Below, in pieces: positions 44,255 to 54,898 of a stretch of DNA of 64,000 nt. The DNA comes from Antrihabitans auranticaus (GTDB lineage: Bacteria > Actinomycetota > Actinomycetes > Mycobacteriales > Mycobacteriaceae). The DNA lies in assembly GCF_016481275.1 (NCBI RefSeq), contig NZ_JAEMNW010000001.1, forward strand, positions 1,081,531-1,145,530, given 5' to 3'. The position numbers and the translations under genes were made by a program. Each line of letters opens with the position of its first letter. Position 1 is the first letter of the stretch. The notes beneath the pieces were generated by a model. The model did no database searches. It was given only the letters and a program-made list of their open reading frames with translations, and was not told the DNA's origin.

Positions 44255-45622
44255 CTAGCAGTACTTCCGGGTTATGGACAGCCGGACGCCACTGCGCGGG
44301 AGCATGACCGGTCCCCGCCGCACTGGCGTATCGGGATTCGGATCCGCCGCCGCGAACTCCGCGCGGGTGAGGAGAACTCGAAGAACCGTCCGCAGTTCCG
44401 TCTGGGCGAAAGCAGCGCCGAGGCACCGCTTCGCGCCGCCGCCGAAAGGTATCCACGCGAACGTGTTCGGCGAGCTGTGCAGGAAGCGTTCAGGCCGGAA
44501 CCGATGCGGGTCGGGGTAGGTGGCGGCGCGGTGGTTGACGCCGCGGATGTAGGCGACAATCCACGTATCGGCCGGGAGTAGCCATTCACCGAGCCGAAAC
44601 GGTTGTGCCGTGACGCGCGCGGTTCCGACCACAACCGGCCGCATTCGAAGAGTCTCCGCAATTACCGCGTCGCAGTACTCGGTGTCGCCCGTGGTTGCGT
44701 CGACGGTCAATCGGTCGGCAAGTTGCCTGTCGTGGACGAGATGATCGAAGATCCACGCCAGCGTGGTTGCCGTCGTTTCATGACCGGCGAGGAGCAGGGT
44801 GATCAGGTCGTCTCGAAGCTCCTGATCCGAAAGCCGTTGTCCATCTGCTGTTTCGGAGCCCATCAGCAACGCCAAGATATCGCGCCGATCGGATTCAGGC
44901 TGGCTGCGGCGACGATCGATGAGCGCCTGGAGTACATCGTGGACCTCCACGGTCGCCTTGTTGAGTCCGCGCCAGTAGCGGACGGTTCCAGCTCGGCGAG
45001 TCAGGTAGCGGAGGACGATCTGTTCACTCACGCCGTAGGCGAGCAGTCGCTCGAGCCGGGGAGCGACCGCGGCGAGTTCAGCGGAGTCGTCGATGCCGAA
45101 GACGACTCGCATGATGATTTCCAGAGTCAGCTCGCGAGCGGCTTCCAACATAGAGAACGGCTGTCCGACAGGCCACCGCGCGACCGCGCGTTCGGCGACG
45201 TCGACGATCGTGTCCTGGTAGCTCTGCAACGCGCTGCCGTTGAAGCCAGGTGTCAGCATTTTGCGGCGCCGCAGGTGTTCGGGCTCCTCTTGCACGAACA
45301 TCGAGCCGGAACCGTAGATCACAGCCGAAGGCGACACACCTTTGCCGCCGAGCAGGACGTCGGGCTTGGCTGTGAAGATCTGTTTGATCAGGTCCGGGTC
45401 ACTGACGACGACCGCTCTGAGGTTGGAGCCGGGAGCGCACACGGTGAAGGTATCGCCGTAGCGCTCGATCAGTTCGTCACCGACGACCTCTCCGCGACGC
45501 AGATAGTCGACGAGGTAGCGGCTCACCGAGTACAGATCGCGAATGCCGCGGGCGCCCGGTCCGGGCGGTAGCCGATAGCCAGAGTCGTTGTGCTGGTTGG
45601 AATGTACTGCAATTTCTACCAT
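44255..45622 (-). CDS. Cytochrome P450 monooxygenase
   Basis: 455 residues. I-helix LLAGHETTATTLAW, ExxR in AETLRMRP, PERF, and haem loop FGGGAKRCLG with Cys400 as thiolate ligand. The overall pattern resembles the actinobacterial CYP138-like/class I soluble P450s needing ferredoxin and reductase, not encoded nearby. Substrate unknown. It starts 9 bp after the TetR gene, preceded by GAGGAG, so the two are co-transcribed. Confidence 0.93.
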   Translation of the reverse strand: MVEIAVHSNQHNDSGYRLPPGPGARGIRDLYSVSRYLVDYLRRGEVVGDELIERYGDTFTVCAPGSNLRAVVVSDPDLIKQIFTAKPDVLLGGKGVSPSAVIYGSGSMFVQEEPEHLRRRKMLTPGFNGSALQSYQDTIVDVAERAVARWPVGQPFSMLEAARELTLEIIMRVVFGIDDSAELAAVAPRLERLLAYGVSEQIVLRYLTRRAGTVRYWRGLNKATVEVHDVLQALIDRRRSQPESDRRDILALLMGSETADGQRLSDQELRDDLITLLLAGHETTATTLAWIFDHLVHDRQLADRLTVDATTGDTEYCDAVIAETLRMRPVVVGTARVTAQPFRLGEWLLPADTWIVAYIRGVNHRAATYPDPHRFRPERFLHSSPNTFAWIPFGGGAKRCLGAAFAQTELRTVLRVLLTRAEFAAADPNPDTPVRRGPVMLPRSGVRLSITRKYC

Positions 45623-45631
45623 CTCGGCTCC

Positions 45632-46267
45632 TCAGTCTCGCCCGGCGAAGCGGACGATGAAGTCGAGAACGACAGTCCGGTAGGCGCGGCGAACGCCATC
45701 GTCGCCCGGATGTTTGACAAGGGTCAGCAGTGCGGACATACCGAGACCCAATGTGGCGCGCGCCGCCGAAGCGACGTCGAGGTCCGGACGGAAGTAACCG
45801 CGTTCGATCCCGGTCCCGTAGTAATCGACGACCATCGCCTCGAGAGTGTCCGTGACTGCCAGCAACATCGAGCCGATCTGCGGATCGACCGACGGCGCCT
45901 GGACAAGCAGCAATTGGACAGTGTCCGTCTCGTGGTCCAGCAGCGCGAACACCTGGTCGAGGATGTCGCCGGCCCGGTCCCGGTATTCGGCGAGCGAACC
46001 GATTGCGGCCGGTGCGTTGAGCCCGGCGAAGGGAGCGATCATCCGCTCGATCTTCGATTCCAGAATCGCTTCCAGCACTTGCCGTTTGCTGTCGAAGTAA
46101 CGGTAAAAAGTGCCTTGCCCCGCACCCAGGCGGCTGACGATGTCGGCGATCCGGGTGTCGTGGTAACCCTTCTCGGCGAAAACCTCCGCTGCCGCGGCGA
46201 CCAACTGCGCGCGGGTCTCTGCCTTCCGGCGTTCTGCCAGGGTCGCTGGCTGCGCTGCTTTGTTCAC
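45632..46267 (-). CDS. TetR-family regulator upstream of the P450
   Basis: 211 residues. HTH RIADIVSRLGAGQGTFYRYFDSK. GTG at 46267 is preferred because the longer TTG-initiated frame from 46303 runs through a palindrome that looks like its own operator. First gene of a TetR-P450 operon; autoregulation through 46286-46301 is the simplest model. Confidence 0.87.
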   Translation of the reverse strand: MNKAAQPATLAERRKAETRAQLVAAAAEVFAEKGYHDTRIADIVSRLGAGQGTFYRYFDSKRQVLEAILESKIERMIAPFAGLNAPAAIGSLAEYRDRAGDILDQVFALLDHETDTVQLLLVQAPSVDPQIGSMLLAVTDTLEAMVVDYYGTGIERGYFRPDLDVASAARATLGLGMSALLTLVKHPGDDGVRRAYRTVVLDFIVRFAGRD

Positions 46268-46285
46268 AGCGCCAGACTTGCACGG

Positions 46286-46301
46286 GACGGACTGGTCCGT
46301 C
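46286..46301. promoter_or_regulatory. Palindromic operator, TetR-P450 operon
   Basis: GACGGAC-TG-GTCCGTC is a perfect 7-bp dyad located 19 bp upstream of the TetR GTG. A second dyad, CGGACT-CGAA-AGTCCG, is at 46307-46322 and shares the CGGAC half-site. Confidence 0.65.
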
Positions 46302-46344
46302 AACTACGGACTCGAAAGTCCGCCGGACGACGGGGTTGCCGTCG

Positions 46345-46361
46345 GTACCCCTTGGGGGTAT
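46345..46361. promoter_or_regulatory. CsoR-like copper operator
   Basis: GTACCCCTTGGGGGTAT has the TACCCC/GGGGTA dyad typical of actinobacterial CsoR/RicR sites, upstream of copZ. A second weaker dyad ATACC-N7-GGTAT follows at 46381-46397. No csoR gene is in the window. Confidence 0.7.
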
Positions 46362-46427
46362 GGTTCAGCGTGCACGGCAGATACCCCAACGCGGTATCCC
46401 CATCCACGCACGAGGAGGAGTTTCGAC

Positions 46428-46637
46428 ATGTCGACGTCTCGATACACCGTCACGGGAATGACCTGCGGCCATTGTGTTGCGTCGGTCCGCGAGGAGGTCG
46501 GCAACATCGACGGCGTTACCACGGTCGACGTCGACCTGGCTTCGGGCCGTTTGACCTTCGAAAGCTCTGCGCCGATCGCCGAAGCCGACGTGCTCGCAGC
46601 GGTCGACGAAGCCGGCTACGTGGCGGTGCCGGCCTGA
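46428..46637 (+). CDS. copZ: Copper chaperone, HMA domain
   Basis: 69 residues. Ferredoxin-like heavy-metal-associated domain with the Cu(I)-binding motif GMTCGHC near the N-terminus. It should deliver Cu(I) to CopA. ATG at 46428 follows GAGGAGGAG. Its stop overlaps the next ATG (TGATG). Control by the CsoR-like operator is expected. The open frame back to 46260 crosses the operator and is rejected. Confidence 0.93.
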   Translation: MSTSRYTVTGMTCGHCVASVREEVGNIDGVTTVDVDLASGRLTFESSAPIAEADVLAAVDEAGYVAVPA

Positions 46638-47515
46638 TGCGCACACCCGTGAAGCTAGCTCTCTTCGCTGTGGGACTGCTGGTGCTCTTCGGTGTCGGAC
46701 TTGGCATCGGAAAGCTCAGCGACGGACCGACAGAGAAGGCATCCGCTCACTCGCACGACGAGACCGCGGCTATGGAACACGCGACGCCCGCCGGTCTGCA
46801 GGTCTCGCAGAACGGATACACGCTCGGCCCCGTTGCAGCACCGGCCGTAGCCGGACGGCCCGGCACATTGAACTACACGATCCTCGATGGCACTGGTTCT
46901 GCGACAACAGGTTTCGATACGCTACACGAGAAGCAGCTGCACTTGATCGTCGTCCGTTCGGACACGATGGAATACCGCCACGTTCATCCGACGATGGCCG
47001 CCGATGGCACCTGGTCGATCGACTGGACGTGGCCGACCGGGGGAACCTACCGCGTCTTCACCGACTTCGATCCGGCGGGCGATGCCGAACAGGTGACACT
47101 GAGCCGCACCGTCGAAGTCGCGGGTTCCTATGACCCGCAACCCCTGCCCGCACCGACGCGCACAGCCGAAATCGACGGCTACACAGTTCGATTGACCGGG
47201 GATCTCACGACCGCAGGTGAAATGCTCGAGTTCACTGTCGAACGTGACGGCCGACCGGTCACCGATCTGGAACCGTACCTGGGCGCGAACGGCCATCTCG
47301 TCGCTCTTCGCGTCGGCGATCTCGCCTACCTGCATGCGCACCCGGAAGAGGCTGAAGGCGATGCGATCACCTTCCATGTGCAGGCGCCGACTGCGGGACA
47401 GTATCGGCTCTATCTGGACTTCAAGCACGAAGGTGTCGTCCGCACAGCAGAGTTCACAGTCGATGCCGGGAACGTTCAGGCCGCGACCAACGGTCACTCA
47501 GGAGGTCACGGGTGA
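46637..47515 (+). CDS. Membrane-anchored metal-binding protein of the copper operon
   Basis: 292 residues. One N-terminal hydrophobic segment (LALFAVGLLVLFGVGLGIG), then an extracytoplasmic part with a His-rich stretch (HSHDETAAMEH), MEYRHVHPTM and YLHAHPEE clusters suitable for copper, and two beta-sandwich-like repeats ending in YRVFTDF and YRLYLDFKH. C-terminus GHSGGHG. Similar proteins accompany copZ-copA in many actinobacteria. A role in holding or handing off copper at the outer membrane face is inference. It overlaps copZ and copA by 1 and 4 bp. Confidence 0.82.
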   Translation: MRTPVKLALFAVGLLVLFGVGLGIGKLSDGPTEKASAHSHDETAAMEHATPAGLQVSQNGYTLGPVAAPAVAGRPGTLNYTILDGTGSATTGFDTLHEKQLHLIVVRSDTMEYRHVHPTMAADGTWSIDWTWPTGGTYRVFTDFDPAGDAEQVTLSRTVEVAGSYDPQPLPAPTRTAEIDGYTVRLTGDLTTAGEMLEFTVERDGRPVTDLEPYLGANGHLVALRVGDLAYLHAHPEEAEGDAITFHVQAPTAGQYRLYLDFKHEGVVRTAEFTVDAGNVQAATNGHSGGHG

Positions 47516-49725
47516 GCACGAATACCGTTGAACTCGCAATCACGGGAATGACCTGCGCATCGTGCGCAGCCCGGATCGAGAAGAAGCTGAACAAGCTCGA
47601 CGGCGTCAGCGCAACGGTCAACTACGCCACGGAGAAGGCGAAAGTAAGCTATCCGCAGTCGATTTCGACCGATATCCTCGTGGAGCAGGTTGCGAGCGCG
47701 GGGTATTCTGCCGCACTGCCCGCAGCTGAAAAGGCTCCTCTCGAAGACGCCGACCCGGAGCTGACGTCGCTACGAACGCGGTTGCTCGTCAGCGTGGCAC
47801 TTACGGTTCCTGTAATTGCGATGGCTATGGTTCCTGCGCTGCAGTTTTCGAACTGGCAGTGGTTGTCGCTCACATTGGCCGCTCCTGTGGTCGCCTGGGG
47901 TGGGCTCCCGTTCCACCGCGCCTCCTGGACGAACCTGCGTCACGGTGCGGCGACGATGGACACCCTGATTTCGCTCGGCTCGATTGCCGCTTTCACCTGG
48001 TCGGTGTATGCGCTGTTCTTCGGCGCGGCAGGCGAATCCGGCATGAAACACCCGTTCACCTTCGCCGTCGACCGCGGTGACGCGACGTCGAACATCTACC
48101 TCGAGGTCGCCGCGGGCGTCATCGTGTTCATCCTCGCGGGCAGGTACTTCGAGACGCGAGCCAAACGCCGCGCCGGCTCCGCTCTGCGTGCCCTGCTCGA
48201 ACTGGGTGCGAAGGAAGTCACCGTCCTGCGGTCGGGCATCGAAACGTTGATTCCAGCAAGCGAACTGAGCGTCGGCGAGTTGTTCAAGGTCCGGCCGGGC
48301 GAGAAGGTGGCCACCGACGGCGTCGTCACCGATGGTCGCTCGACGATCGACATGAGCATGCTCACCGGCGAATCCGTTCCCGTGGACGTCGGCATCGGTG
48401 CCGACGTCGTGGGTGCGACGATCAACGTCGGCGGTGCACTCACTGTGCGCGCCACAAAGATCGGGGCCGATACGGCGCTCGCGCAGATGGCGGCGCTGGT
48501 CGAAGACGCGCAGAACGGCAAGGCGCCGGTCCAGCGGCTCGCGGACCGGATTGCGGGGGTATTCGTCCCCGTCGTCATCGGGATTGCTGCGCTGGCACTG
48601 GGCTATTGGATCGGGACCGGGAACCCAGTCGAGTTCGCATTCGGAGCCGCGGTTGCGGTGCTGATCATCGCGTGCCCCTGCGCGCTCGGACTAGCCACTC
48701 CCACAGCACTTCTGGTCGGCACCGGGCGTGGTGCGCAGCTCGGCATTCTGATCAAGGGCCCGGAAATTCTGGAGTCCAGCCGTCGAATCGACACCGTCGT
48801 ACTCGACAAGACCGGGACCGTCACAAGCGGCCGGATGACCCTCGTCGAGACGATTCCGGTCACCGGTGAGTCGGTCGAGAACCTGCTTGCCTTGGCCGCG
48901 GCGGTCGAAGGCGAGTCGGAGCATCCGATCGGGCGGGCGATAGTCGAGGGAGCCGGGGCTGAACGTGCGACCGCAGTCAAGGATTTCGTCAACCACGGCG
49001 GTCGGGGCGTCGAAGGAACCGTCGATGGCACGCGGGTGCTCGCAGGACGGGCAGCGTTTCTGCGCGAGAGCGGCTTGACCGTCGACGACATCGAGACGCC
49101 GCTCGCCGACGCAGAGAACCGCGGCGGCACAGCAATCGTCGTCGGCTGGGACGGTCGCGCCCGCGGCGTGCTTGTCGTTGCGGACGTCGTCAAACCGGCC
49201 AGTGCCGAAGCGATTTCGGCGCTCCGCGACCTCGGGCTCGAGCCGGTGTTGCTGACGGGCGACAACGCAACGATCGCACGTTCGGTCGCTGCGGAGGTCG
49301 GCATCGAGACGGTGATCGCGGAGGTCCTGCCCGCCGACAAAGTCGACGCGGTCAAGCGGTTGCAGGACGAGGGCCACGTCGTCGCGATGGTCGGTGACGG
49401 CGTCAACGACGCCGCAGCACTGGCACAGGCCGATCTCGGGCTCGCGATGGGCACCGGCACGGATGTTGCGATCGCGGCGAGCGACATCACCCTGGTTCGC
49501 GGCGACCTCCGCTCGGTCGCCGACGCGATCCGGCTGTCGCGCCGCACCCTGCGCACCATCAAGGGAAACCTGGTCTGGGCGTTCGGCTACAACGTCGCCG
49601 CGATCCCGCTTGCCGCGGCAGGCCTGCTGAACCCGATGCTCGCCGGTGCTGCGATGGCGCTGTCGAGTGTGTTCGTCGTGACGAACAGCCTGCGCCTGCG
49701 GGGCTTCGCCCCCGTGCGCGGTTAG
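47512..49725 (+). CDS. copA: Cu(I)-exporting P1B-type ATPase
   Basis: 737 residues. N-terminal HMA domain with Cys15/Cys18 (GMTCASC), eight membrane helices, actuator TGES, CPC at 388-390 (Cu(I) site in helix 6), phosphorylation Asp432 in DKTGT, SEHP in the nucleotide domain, and GDGVNDAAAL. It exports Cu(I) from the cytosol using ATP. The GTG start overlaps the preceding stop (GTGA). Last gene of the copZ-linked operon. The stop codon lies inside a hairpin shared with the convergent ksgA side. Confidence 0.95.
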   Translation: MSTNTVELAITGMTCASCAARIEKKLNKLDGVSATVNYATEKAKVSYPQSISTDILVEQVASAGYSAALPAAEKAPLEDADPELTSLRTRLLVSVALTVPVIAMAMVPALQFSNWQWLSLTLAAPVVAWGGLPFHRASWTNLRHGAATMDTLISLGSIAAFTWSVYALFFGAAGESGMKHPFTFAVDRGDATSNIYLEVAAGVIVFILAGRYFETRAKRRAGSALRALLELGAKEVTVLRSGIETLIPASELSVGELFKVRPGEKVATDGVVTDGRSTIDMSMLTGESVPVDVGIGADVVGATINVGGALTVRATKIGADTALAQMAALVEDAQNGKAPVQRLADRIAGVFVPVVIGIAALALGYWIGTGNPVEFAFGAAVAVLIIACPCALGLATPTALLVGTGRGAQLGILIKGPEILESSRRIDTVVLDKTGTVTSGRMTLVETIPVTGESVENLLALAAAVEGESEHPIGRAIVEGAGAERATAVKDFVNHGGRGVEGTVDGTRVLAGRAAFLRESGLTVDDIETPLADAENRGGTAIVVGWDGRARGVLVVADVVKPASAEAISALRDLGLEPVLLTGDNATIARSVAAEVGIETVIAEVLPADKVDAVKRLQDEGHVVAMVGDGVNDAAALAQADLGLAMGTGTDVAIAASDITLVRGDLRSVADAIRLSRRTLRTIKGNLVWAFGYNVAAIPLAAAGLLNPMLAGAAMALSSVFVVTNSLRLRGFAPVRG

Positions 49726-49755
49726 CGAGTCGCTGGACACTCTCCAACCGCGCAC
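49714..49755. terminator. Palindrome between copA and ksgA
   Basis: GTGCGCGGTT (49714-49723) pairs with AACCGCGCAC (49746-49755) over a 22-nt loop containing GCGAGTC. It is sequence-related to 19483-19532. Convergent position suggests bidirectional termination. Confidence 0.6.
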
Positions 49756-49759
49756 AGGG

Positions 49760-50638
49760 TCAGGTTGCTGCGAGCCGCACGAACGCCGCCGTATCGAGAG
49801 TCTCGCCACGTGCGGACGGTGAAATCCCCGCGGCAACCAGCCTCCGTTCGGCCTCGGCCGGTGAACCGGCCCAACCAGCCAGCGCGGCCCTCAGCGTCTT
49901 GCGGCGCTGCGCAAAGGCGGCATCGACAACTGCGAAGACCCGCTTGCGGTGTTCGGTGTCCATCGGCCAGGGCGGTTCGGCGTACCGGTCGATCCGAACC
50001 AGTCCCGACTCGACCTGCGGGACCGGCCAGAAGACCTGCCGACCGACCGAGCCGGCGCGGCGCACCGTTCCGAAGAATCCGGCCTTGACGCTCGGTACTC
50101 CGTAGATCCGGCCACCCGGCGGCGCGGCCAGGCGTTCGGCGACCTCGGCTTGCACCATTACGAGCGACGTCCGAATGGACGGTAACTCGGCGAGCAGATG
50201 CAGCAGAACGGGCACGGCGACGTTGTACGGAAGGTTCGCGACGAGCGCGGTCGGGACGGCGGGCAGATCGCTCGCACGCACCTGCAGTGCGTCGGCACCC
50301 ACGACGCTCAGCCGGTCCGCCAAGCCAGGTGCTCGGTCGGCAACCGTTGCGGGCAGCCGACCCGCCAGGACCGGATCGATTTCGACCGCCACAACCCGGT
50401 CGACGACGTCGAGCAGCGCCAGCGTGAGCGATCCGAGCCCGGGCCCGACCTCGAGTGCAACGTCGTCGGAATCCACTCCGGCGACCGCGACGATGCGGCG
50501 CACGGTGTTCGCGTCGTGGACGAAATTCTGGCCGAGTTGCTTCGTCGGCCGTACAGACAGATCCGCGGCGAGGGCGCGCACCTCGACTGGCCCGAGGAGC
50601 GCGGCCTCGCCGCGGGGGGTACTACGAACGTCCGTCAC
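49760..50638 (-). CDS. ksgA: 16S rRNA (adenine1518/1519-N6)-dimethyltransferase
   Basis: 292 residues. RsmA/Ksg[10 protein letters not shown] at the N-terminus, SAM motif [16 protein letters not shown], catalytic NLPYN, and the C-terminal head domain with [10 protein letters not shown]. It dimethylates two adenines in helix 45. It follows rpfB after 38 bp, as in other Mycobacteriales. Confidence 0.96.
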   Translation of the reverse strand: MTDVRSTPRGEAALLGPVEVRALAADLSVRPTKQLGQNFVHDANTVRRIVAVAGVDSDDVALEVGPGLGSLTLALLDVVDRVVAVEIDPVLAGRLPATVADRAPGLADRLSVVGADALQVRASDLPAVPTALVANLPYNVAVPVLLHLLAELPSIRTSLVMVQAEVAERLAAPPGGRIYGVPSVKAGFFGTVRRAGSVGRQVFWPVPQVESGLVRIDRYAEPPWPMDTEHRKRVFAVVDAAFAQRRKTLRAALAGWAGSPAEAERRLVAAGISPSARGETLDTAAFVRLAAT

Positions 50639-50676
50639 CCCAGAAATCTAGCGTGTGGGACGACTGGGGCCGTCTA

Positions 50677-51897
<1,221 letters not shown>

Positions 51898-51954
51898 TTA
51901 GATAACGGGTTTGTCGCGAGCCGGAAAATCTACTCCGGTCGAGGTCACGGCAGA

Positions 51955-52788
51955 TTATCGCGGCAGCCGGTAGACCCGCTCCGCGGTCGCCGTCGCGGCC
52001 TCCGCCAGGTCGGTGGGATCTTGGTCACGCAGCGCCGCAAGAGCGCGAACCGTGTACGGCAGGCAGTAAGGCTCGTTGGGTGCGCCGCGATACGGATGCG
52101 GAGTCAGATAGGGCGCGTCCGTCTCGACGAGCAGCTGGTCGTCGGGCACCAGTTTGGCCGCCTCGTGCAGTTCGCGCGCATTCCGGAAGCTGACCGTTCC
52201 CGAGAAGCTGAGGACGTAGCCCGCCTCGATGCATGCCAGCGCCATCGTCGCGTCGGAAGAGAAGCAATGGAAGATGACGGTGTCCGGCGCGCCTTCGTCG
52301 AGAAGTACCGCAAGGAGGTCGTGATCGGCCTCCCGGTTGTGGATCATCAGCGGCTTGCGGACCCGCTTGGCGAGGTCGATGTGCCAGCGGAAACCCTCGA
52401 CCTGCGTCTCGACGTCGGCACAGCCCTCGAGCTTGCCGGGCCAGTAGTAGTCCAGCCCAGTTTCCCCCACCGCAACCGTGCGCGGGTCGCGGACAAGGCG
52501 CTCGATCTCTGCCTTCGTGTGCTCGTCGAGTGCGTTGGCTCGCGTGGGATGGATGGCAACGGCGGCGAACACGCGGGGGTCCCAGTGCGCCGCGTCGACG
52601 GCGAATCGAGCGGCCGCGAGGTCGTCCGCAACCGTCACGACGCGGCCGACGCCCACGCTCGCGGCCCGGTCGACGACCGCCCGAACGGTCTCGGCGTCGC
52701 TCGCGCCACACGCATCGAGGTGCGTGTGCGCGTCGACGAGCGGTGACAGGGGCTCTGGCAGGTCAGGTGCGGGACGGTCGGACTTCAC
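51955..52788 (-). CDS. tatD: TatD-family DNase/metal-dependent hydrolase
   Basis: 277 residues from GTG at 52788. Motifs: LVDAHTHLD (metal His pair), [12 protein letters not shown] (Glu ligand), MIHNREA, HCFSS, and ETDAPYL. It is a metal-dependent 3'-exonuclease-like hydrolase. The start lacks a ribosome-binding site but is 7 nt from TATCGT, so it looks leaderless. Divergent from metG with only 22 bp between start codons. Confidence 0.93.
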   Translation of the reverse strand: MKSDRPAPDLPEPLSPLVDAHTHLDACGASDAETVRAVVDRAASVGVGRVVTVADDLAAARFAVDAAHWDPRVFAAVAIHPTRANALDEHTKAEIERLVRDPRTVAVGETGLDYYWPGKLEGCADVETQVEGFRWHIDLAKRVRKPLMIHNREADHDLLAVLLDEGAPDTVIFHCFSSDATMALACIEAGYVLSFSGTVSFRNARELHEAAKLVPDDQLLVETDAPYLTPHPYRGAPNEPYCLPYTVRALAALRDQDPTDLAEAATATAERVYRLPR

Positions 52789-52810
52789 GCCGATTACGAT
52801 AAGCGCCACT
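52789..52810. promoter_or_regulatory. Bidirectional promoter core between tatD and metG
   Basis: TACGATA at 52795-52801 reads as TACGAT toward metG and TATCGT toward tatD, both TANNNT. Start codons lie about 10 nt and 7 nt away. Both mRNAs would be leaderless and share one melted region. Confidence 0.5.
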
Positions 52811-54373
52811 ATGACTGCCACACAGGAGGCCTCCGGCCGGCCGACGTTCTACATCACCACCGCGATCGCGTATCCCAACGGCGCGCCCCACATCGGGCAC
52901 GCCTACGAATACATCTCGTCCGACGCGCTGGCCCGCTTCAAACGACTCGACGGCTTCGATGTCTTCTTCATGACCGGCACCGACGAGCACGGCCAGAAGA
53001 TGCAGCAGACGGCAGCAATCGAAGGCATTCCCGTCGAAGATCTCGCGGCACGCAACTCCGACGTGTTCGAGGCGATGGACAAAGCCCTCGATATCTCGTT
53101 CGACCGCTTCATCCGCACGACCGACGACGACCATCAACTCGCGAGCGTCGAGATCTGGCAGCGGATGCTGGCGAACGGCGATATCTACCTCGACAAGTAC
53201 GCAGGCTGGTACTCGGTTCGCGACGAGGCGTTCTATACCGAGGGCGAAACAACCCTGCTCGACGACGGAACCCGCATCTCCACGGAGTCGAAGACGCCGG
53301 TCGTGTGGACCGAAGAGTCGACGTACTTCTTCCGGCTCTCCGCATATCAGGACAAGCTTCTTGCGCTCTACGCCGAGCATCCCGAGTTCCTCGAACCGGC
53401 CACACGCCGCAACGAGATCACGAGTTTCGTCAAGGGCGGCCTGCGCGACCTGTCGATTTCGCGGACGACCTTCGATTGGGGTGTTCCGGTCCCCGGCGAT
53501 CCCGCGCACGTCATGTACGTCTGGGTCGACGCGCTGACCAACTACCTCACCGGCGTCGGTTTCCCCGACGTCGATTCCGTGGCCTTCCAGCGCTTCTGGC
53601 CGGCGGACGTCCACATCATCGGCAAGGACATCACGCGTTTCCACGCGGTGTACTGGCCCGCGTTCCTGATGTCGGCAGGTATCGAATTGCCGAAACGTGT
53701 TTTCGTGCACGGGTTTCTGTACAACAAGGGCGAAAAGATGTCGAAGTCGGTCGGCAACGTGGTCGACCCGCTCGCGCTCGTCGAGCAGTACGGCGTCGAC
53801 CAGCTCCGCTTCTTCCTGTTGCGCGAAATCTCCTACGGCCAGGACGGCAGCTACAGCCACGAAGCGATCGTCGGACGGATCAACGCCGACCTCGCCAACG
53901 AACTCGGCAACCTCGCTCAGCGGTCGCTGACGATGGTGGCCAAGAACCTCGACGGACTTGTGCCCACGCCCGGCGAGTTCACGCCAGAGGATCGCACAAT
54001 GCTGGACCTGGCAGGCGGTCTGCTCGACAAGTGCCGGGCCGAATTCGATGTGCAGGCAATACATCTCGGGGTCGAGGCGATCTGGTCCGTGCTCGGCGAG
54101 ACAAACCGCTACTTCTCCGCGCAGGCACCGTGGGTGCTGCGCAAAACCGATCCCCCACGGATGGCGACGGTCCTCTACGTCACCCTCGAGGTCGTGCGGA
54201 TCGTCGGGATCCTTGTCCAGCCCCTGATGCCAGGGTCGGGTGCGAAGATTCTCGACCTGCTCGGCCAGGACGAGGGGAAGCGGCAGTTCGCGGATATCGC
54301 CACCCCGATTGTTGCGGGGACGCCCCTGCCCCCGCCGGCTCCGGTGTTCCCCCGCTTCGTCGAACCCGAGTAG
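52811..54373 (+). CDS. metG: Methionyl-tRNA synthetase
   Basis: 520 residues, the short form without a C-terminal EMAP-like tRNA-binding domain. Class I signatures: [15 protein letters not shown] (HIGH) and KMSKSVGN. No zinc-knuckle Cys cluster is visible in the connective peptide, as in the MetRS2-type enzymes of mycobacteria. ATG at 52811; the frame to 52478 is antisense to tatD. A 670-residue frame on the opposite strand is codon-bias shadow. Confidence 0.96.
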   Translation: MTATQEASGRPTFYITTAIAYPNGAPHIGHAYEYISSDALARFKRLDGFDVFFMTGTDEHGQKMQQTAAIEGIPVEDLAARNSDVFEAMDKALDISFDRFIRTTDDDHQLASVEIWQRMLANGDIYLDKYAGWYSVRDEAFYTEGETTLLDDGTRISTESKTPVVWTEESTYFFRLSAYQDKLLALYAEHPEFLEPATRRNEITSFVKGGLRDLSISRTTFDWGVPVPGDPAHVMYVWVDALTNYLTGVGFPDVDSVAFQRFWPADVHIIGKDITRFHAVYWPAFLMSAGIELPKRVFVHGFLYNKGEKMSKSVGNVVDPLALVEQYGVDQLRFFLLREISYGQDGSYSHEAIVGRINADLANELGNLAQRSLTMVAKNLDGLVPTPGEFTPEDRTMLDLAGGLLDKCRAEFDVQAIHLGVEAIWSVLGETNRYFSAQAPWVLRKTDPPRMATVLYVTLEVVRIVGILVQPLMPGSGAKILDLLGQDEGKRQFADIATPIVAGTPLPPPAPVFPRFVEPE

Positions 54374-54384
54374 GCCACGAGGTG

Positions 54385-54415
54385 ACTCGGCGTGTCTTTG
54401 GGTGACACGCCGAGT
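54385..54415 (+). terminator. Hairpin terminator after metG
   Basis: A perfect 12-bp stem ACTCGGCGTGTC/GACACGCCGAGT (54385-54396, 54404-54415) with a 7-nt loop, 11 bp after the stop. No U-tract. Confidence 0.75.
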
Positions 54416-54423
54416 ACCTGCCC

Positions 54424-54898
54424 AGCCGCACCCCTCCTCGGGATCCGCACCCCGACTTGCCGAACGACACGCCGAGGCCGCCCCGAAAAGGGGTGCGAGG
54501 CACCGTGGATCGCCGAACAGGCCCCCGCCGCGACGACCACTCGCCAGGTACTCCGCCAAAGACCTGCTCGGCGCGGCGCGCAGTGACACCCCGAGCACCC
54601 CCACAGCCGCACCCCTCCTCGGGATCCGCACCCTGACTTGCCGAACGACACGCCGAGGCCGCCCCGAAAAGAGGTGCGAGGCACCGAGGATCGCCGAGCA
54701 GGCCCCTGCCGCGCCGACCACTCGCCCAATGCTCCGCCAACAACCTGCTCGGCACCCCCACCCGGCACGGCCCACAGCGACTCACCGCGCACCCCCACAG
54801 CCGCACCCCTCCTCGGGATCCGCACCCCGACTTGCCGAACGACACGCCGCGGCCGCCCCTAAAAGAGGTGCGAGGCACCGAGGATCGCCGAACAGGCC
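54424..54898. repeat. Three tandem GC-rich repeats, about 105-bp core each
   Basis: Cores begin near 54424, 54605 and 54799 (spacing about 181 and 194 bp). Each runs AGCCGCACCCCTCCTCGGGA ... CTTGCCGAACGACACGCCG ... GAGGCACCG(A/T)GGATCGCCG. The first two spacers are also related (GACCACTCGCC, ACCTGCTCGGC). The 604-bp stretch from 54416 to 55019 has no convincing gene; long open frames on both strands are GC-bias artefacts. GACACGCCG also appears in the metG hairpin. Confidence 0.85.

Noticed and set aside
41455..49725. Integrative element between ispE and ksgA
   Set aside because: No integrase, transposase, att-like direct repeats or sharp composition change could be seen.
52763..54775. 670-residue minus-strand open frame opposite metG
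   Set aside because: It covers metG and the tandem repeats in antisense, with composition typical of GC-rich shadow frames.
54424..54898. CRISPR array
   Set aside because: Repeats are about 105 bp, only three copies, spacers are themselves related, and no cas genes are present.
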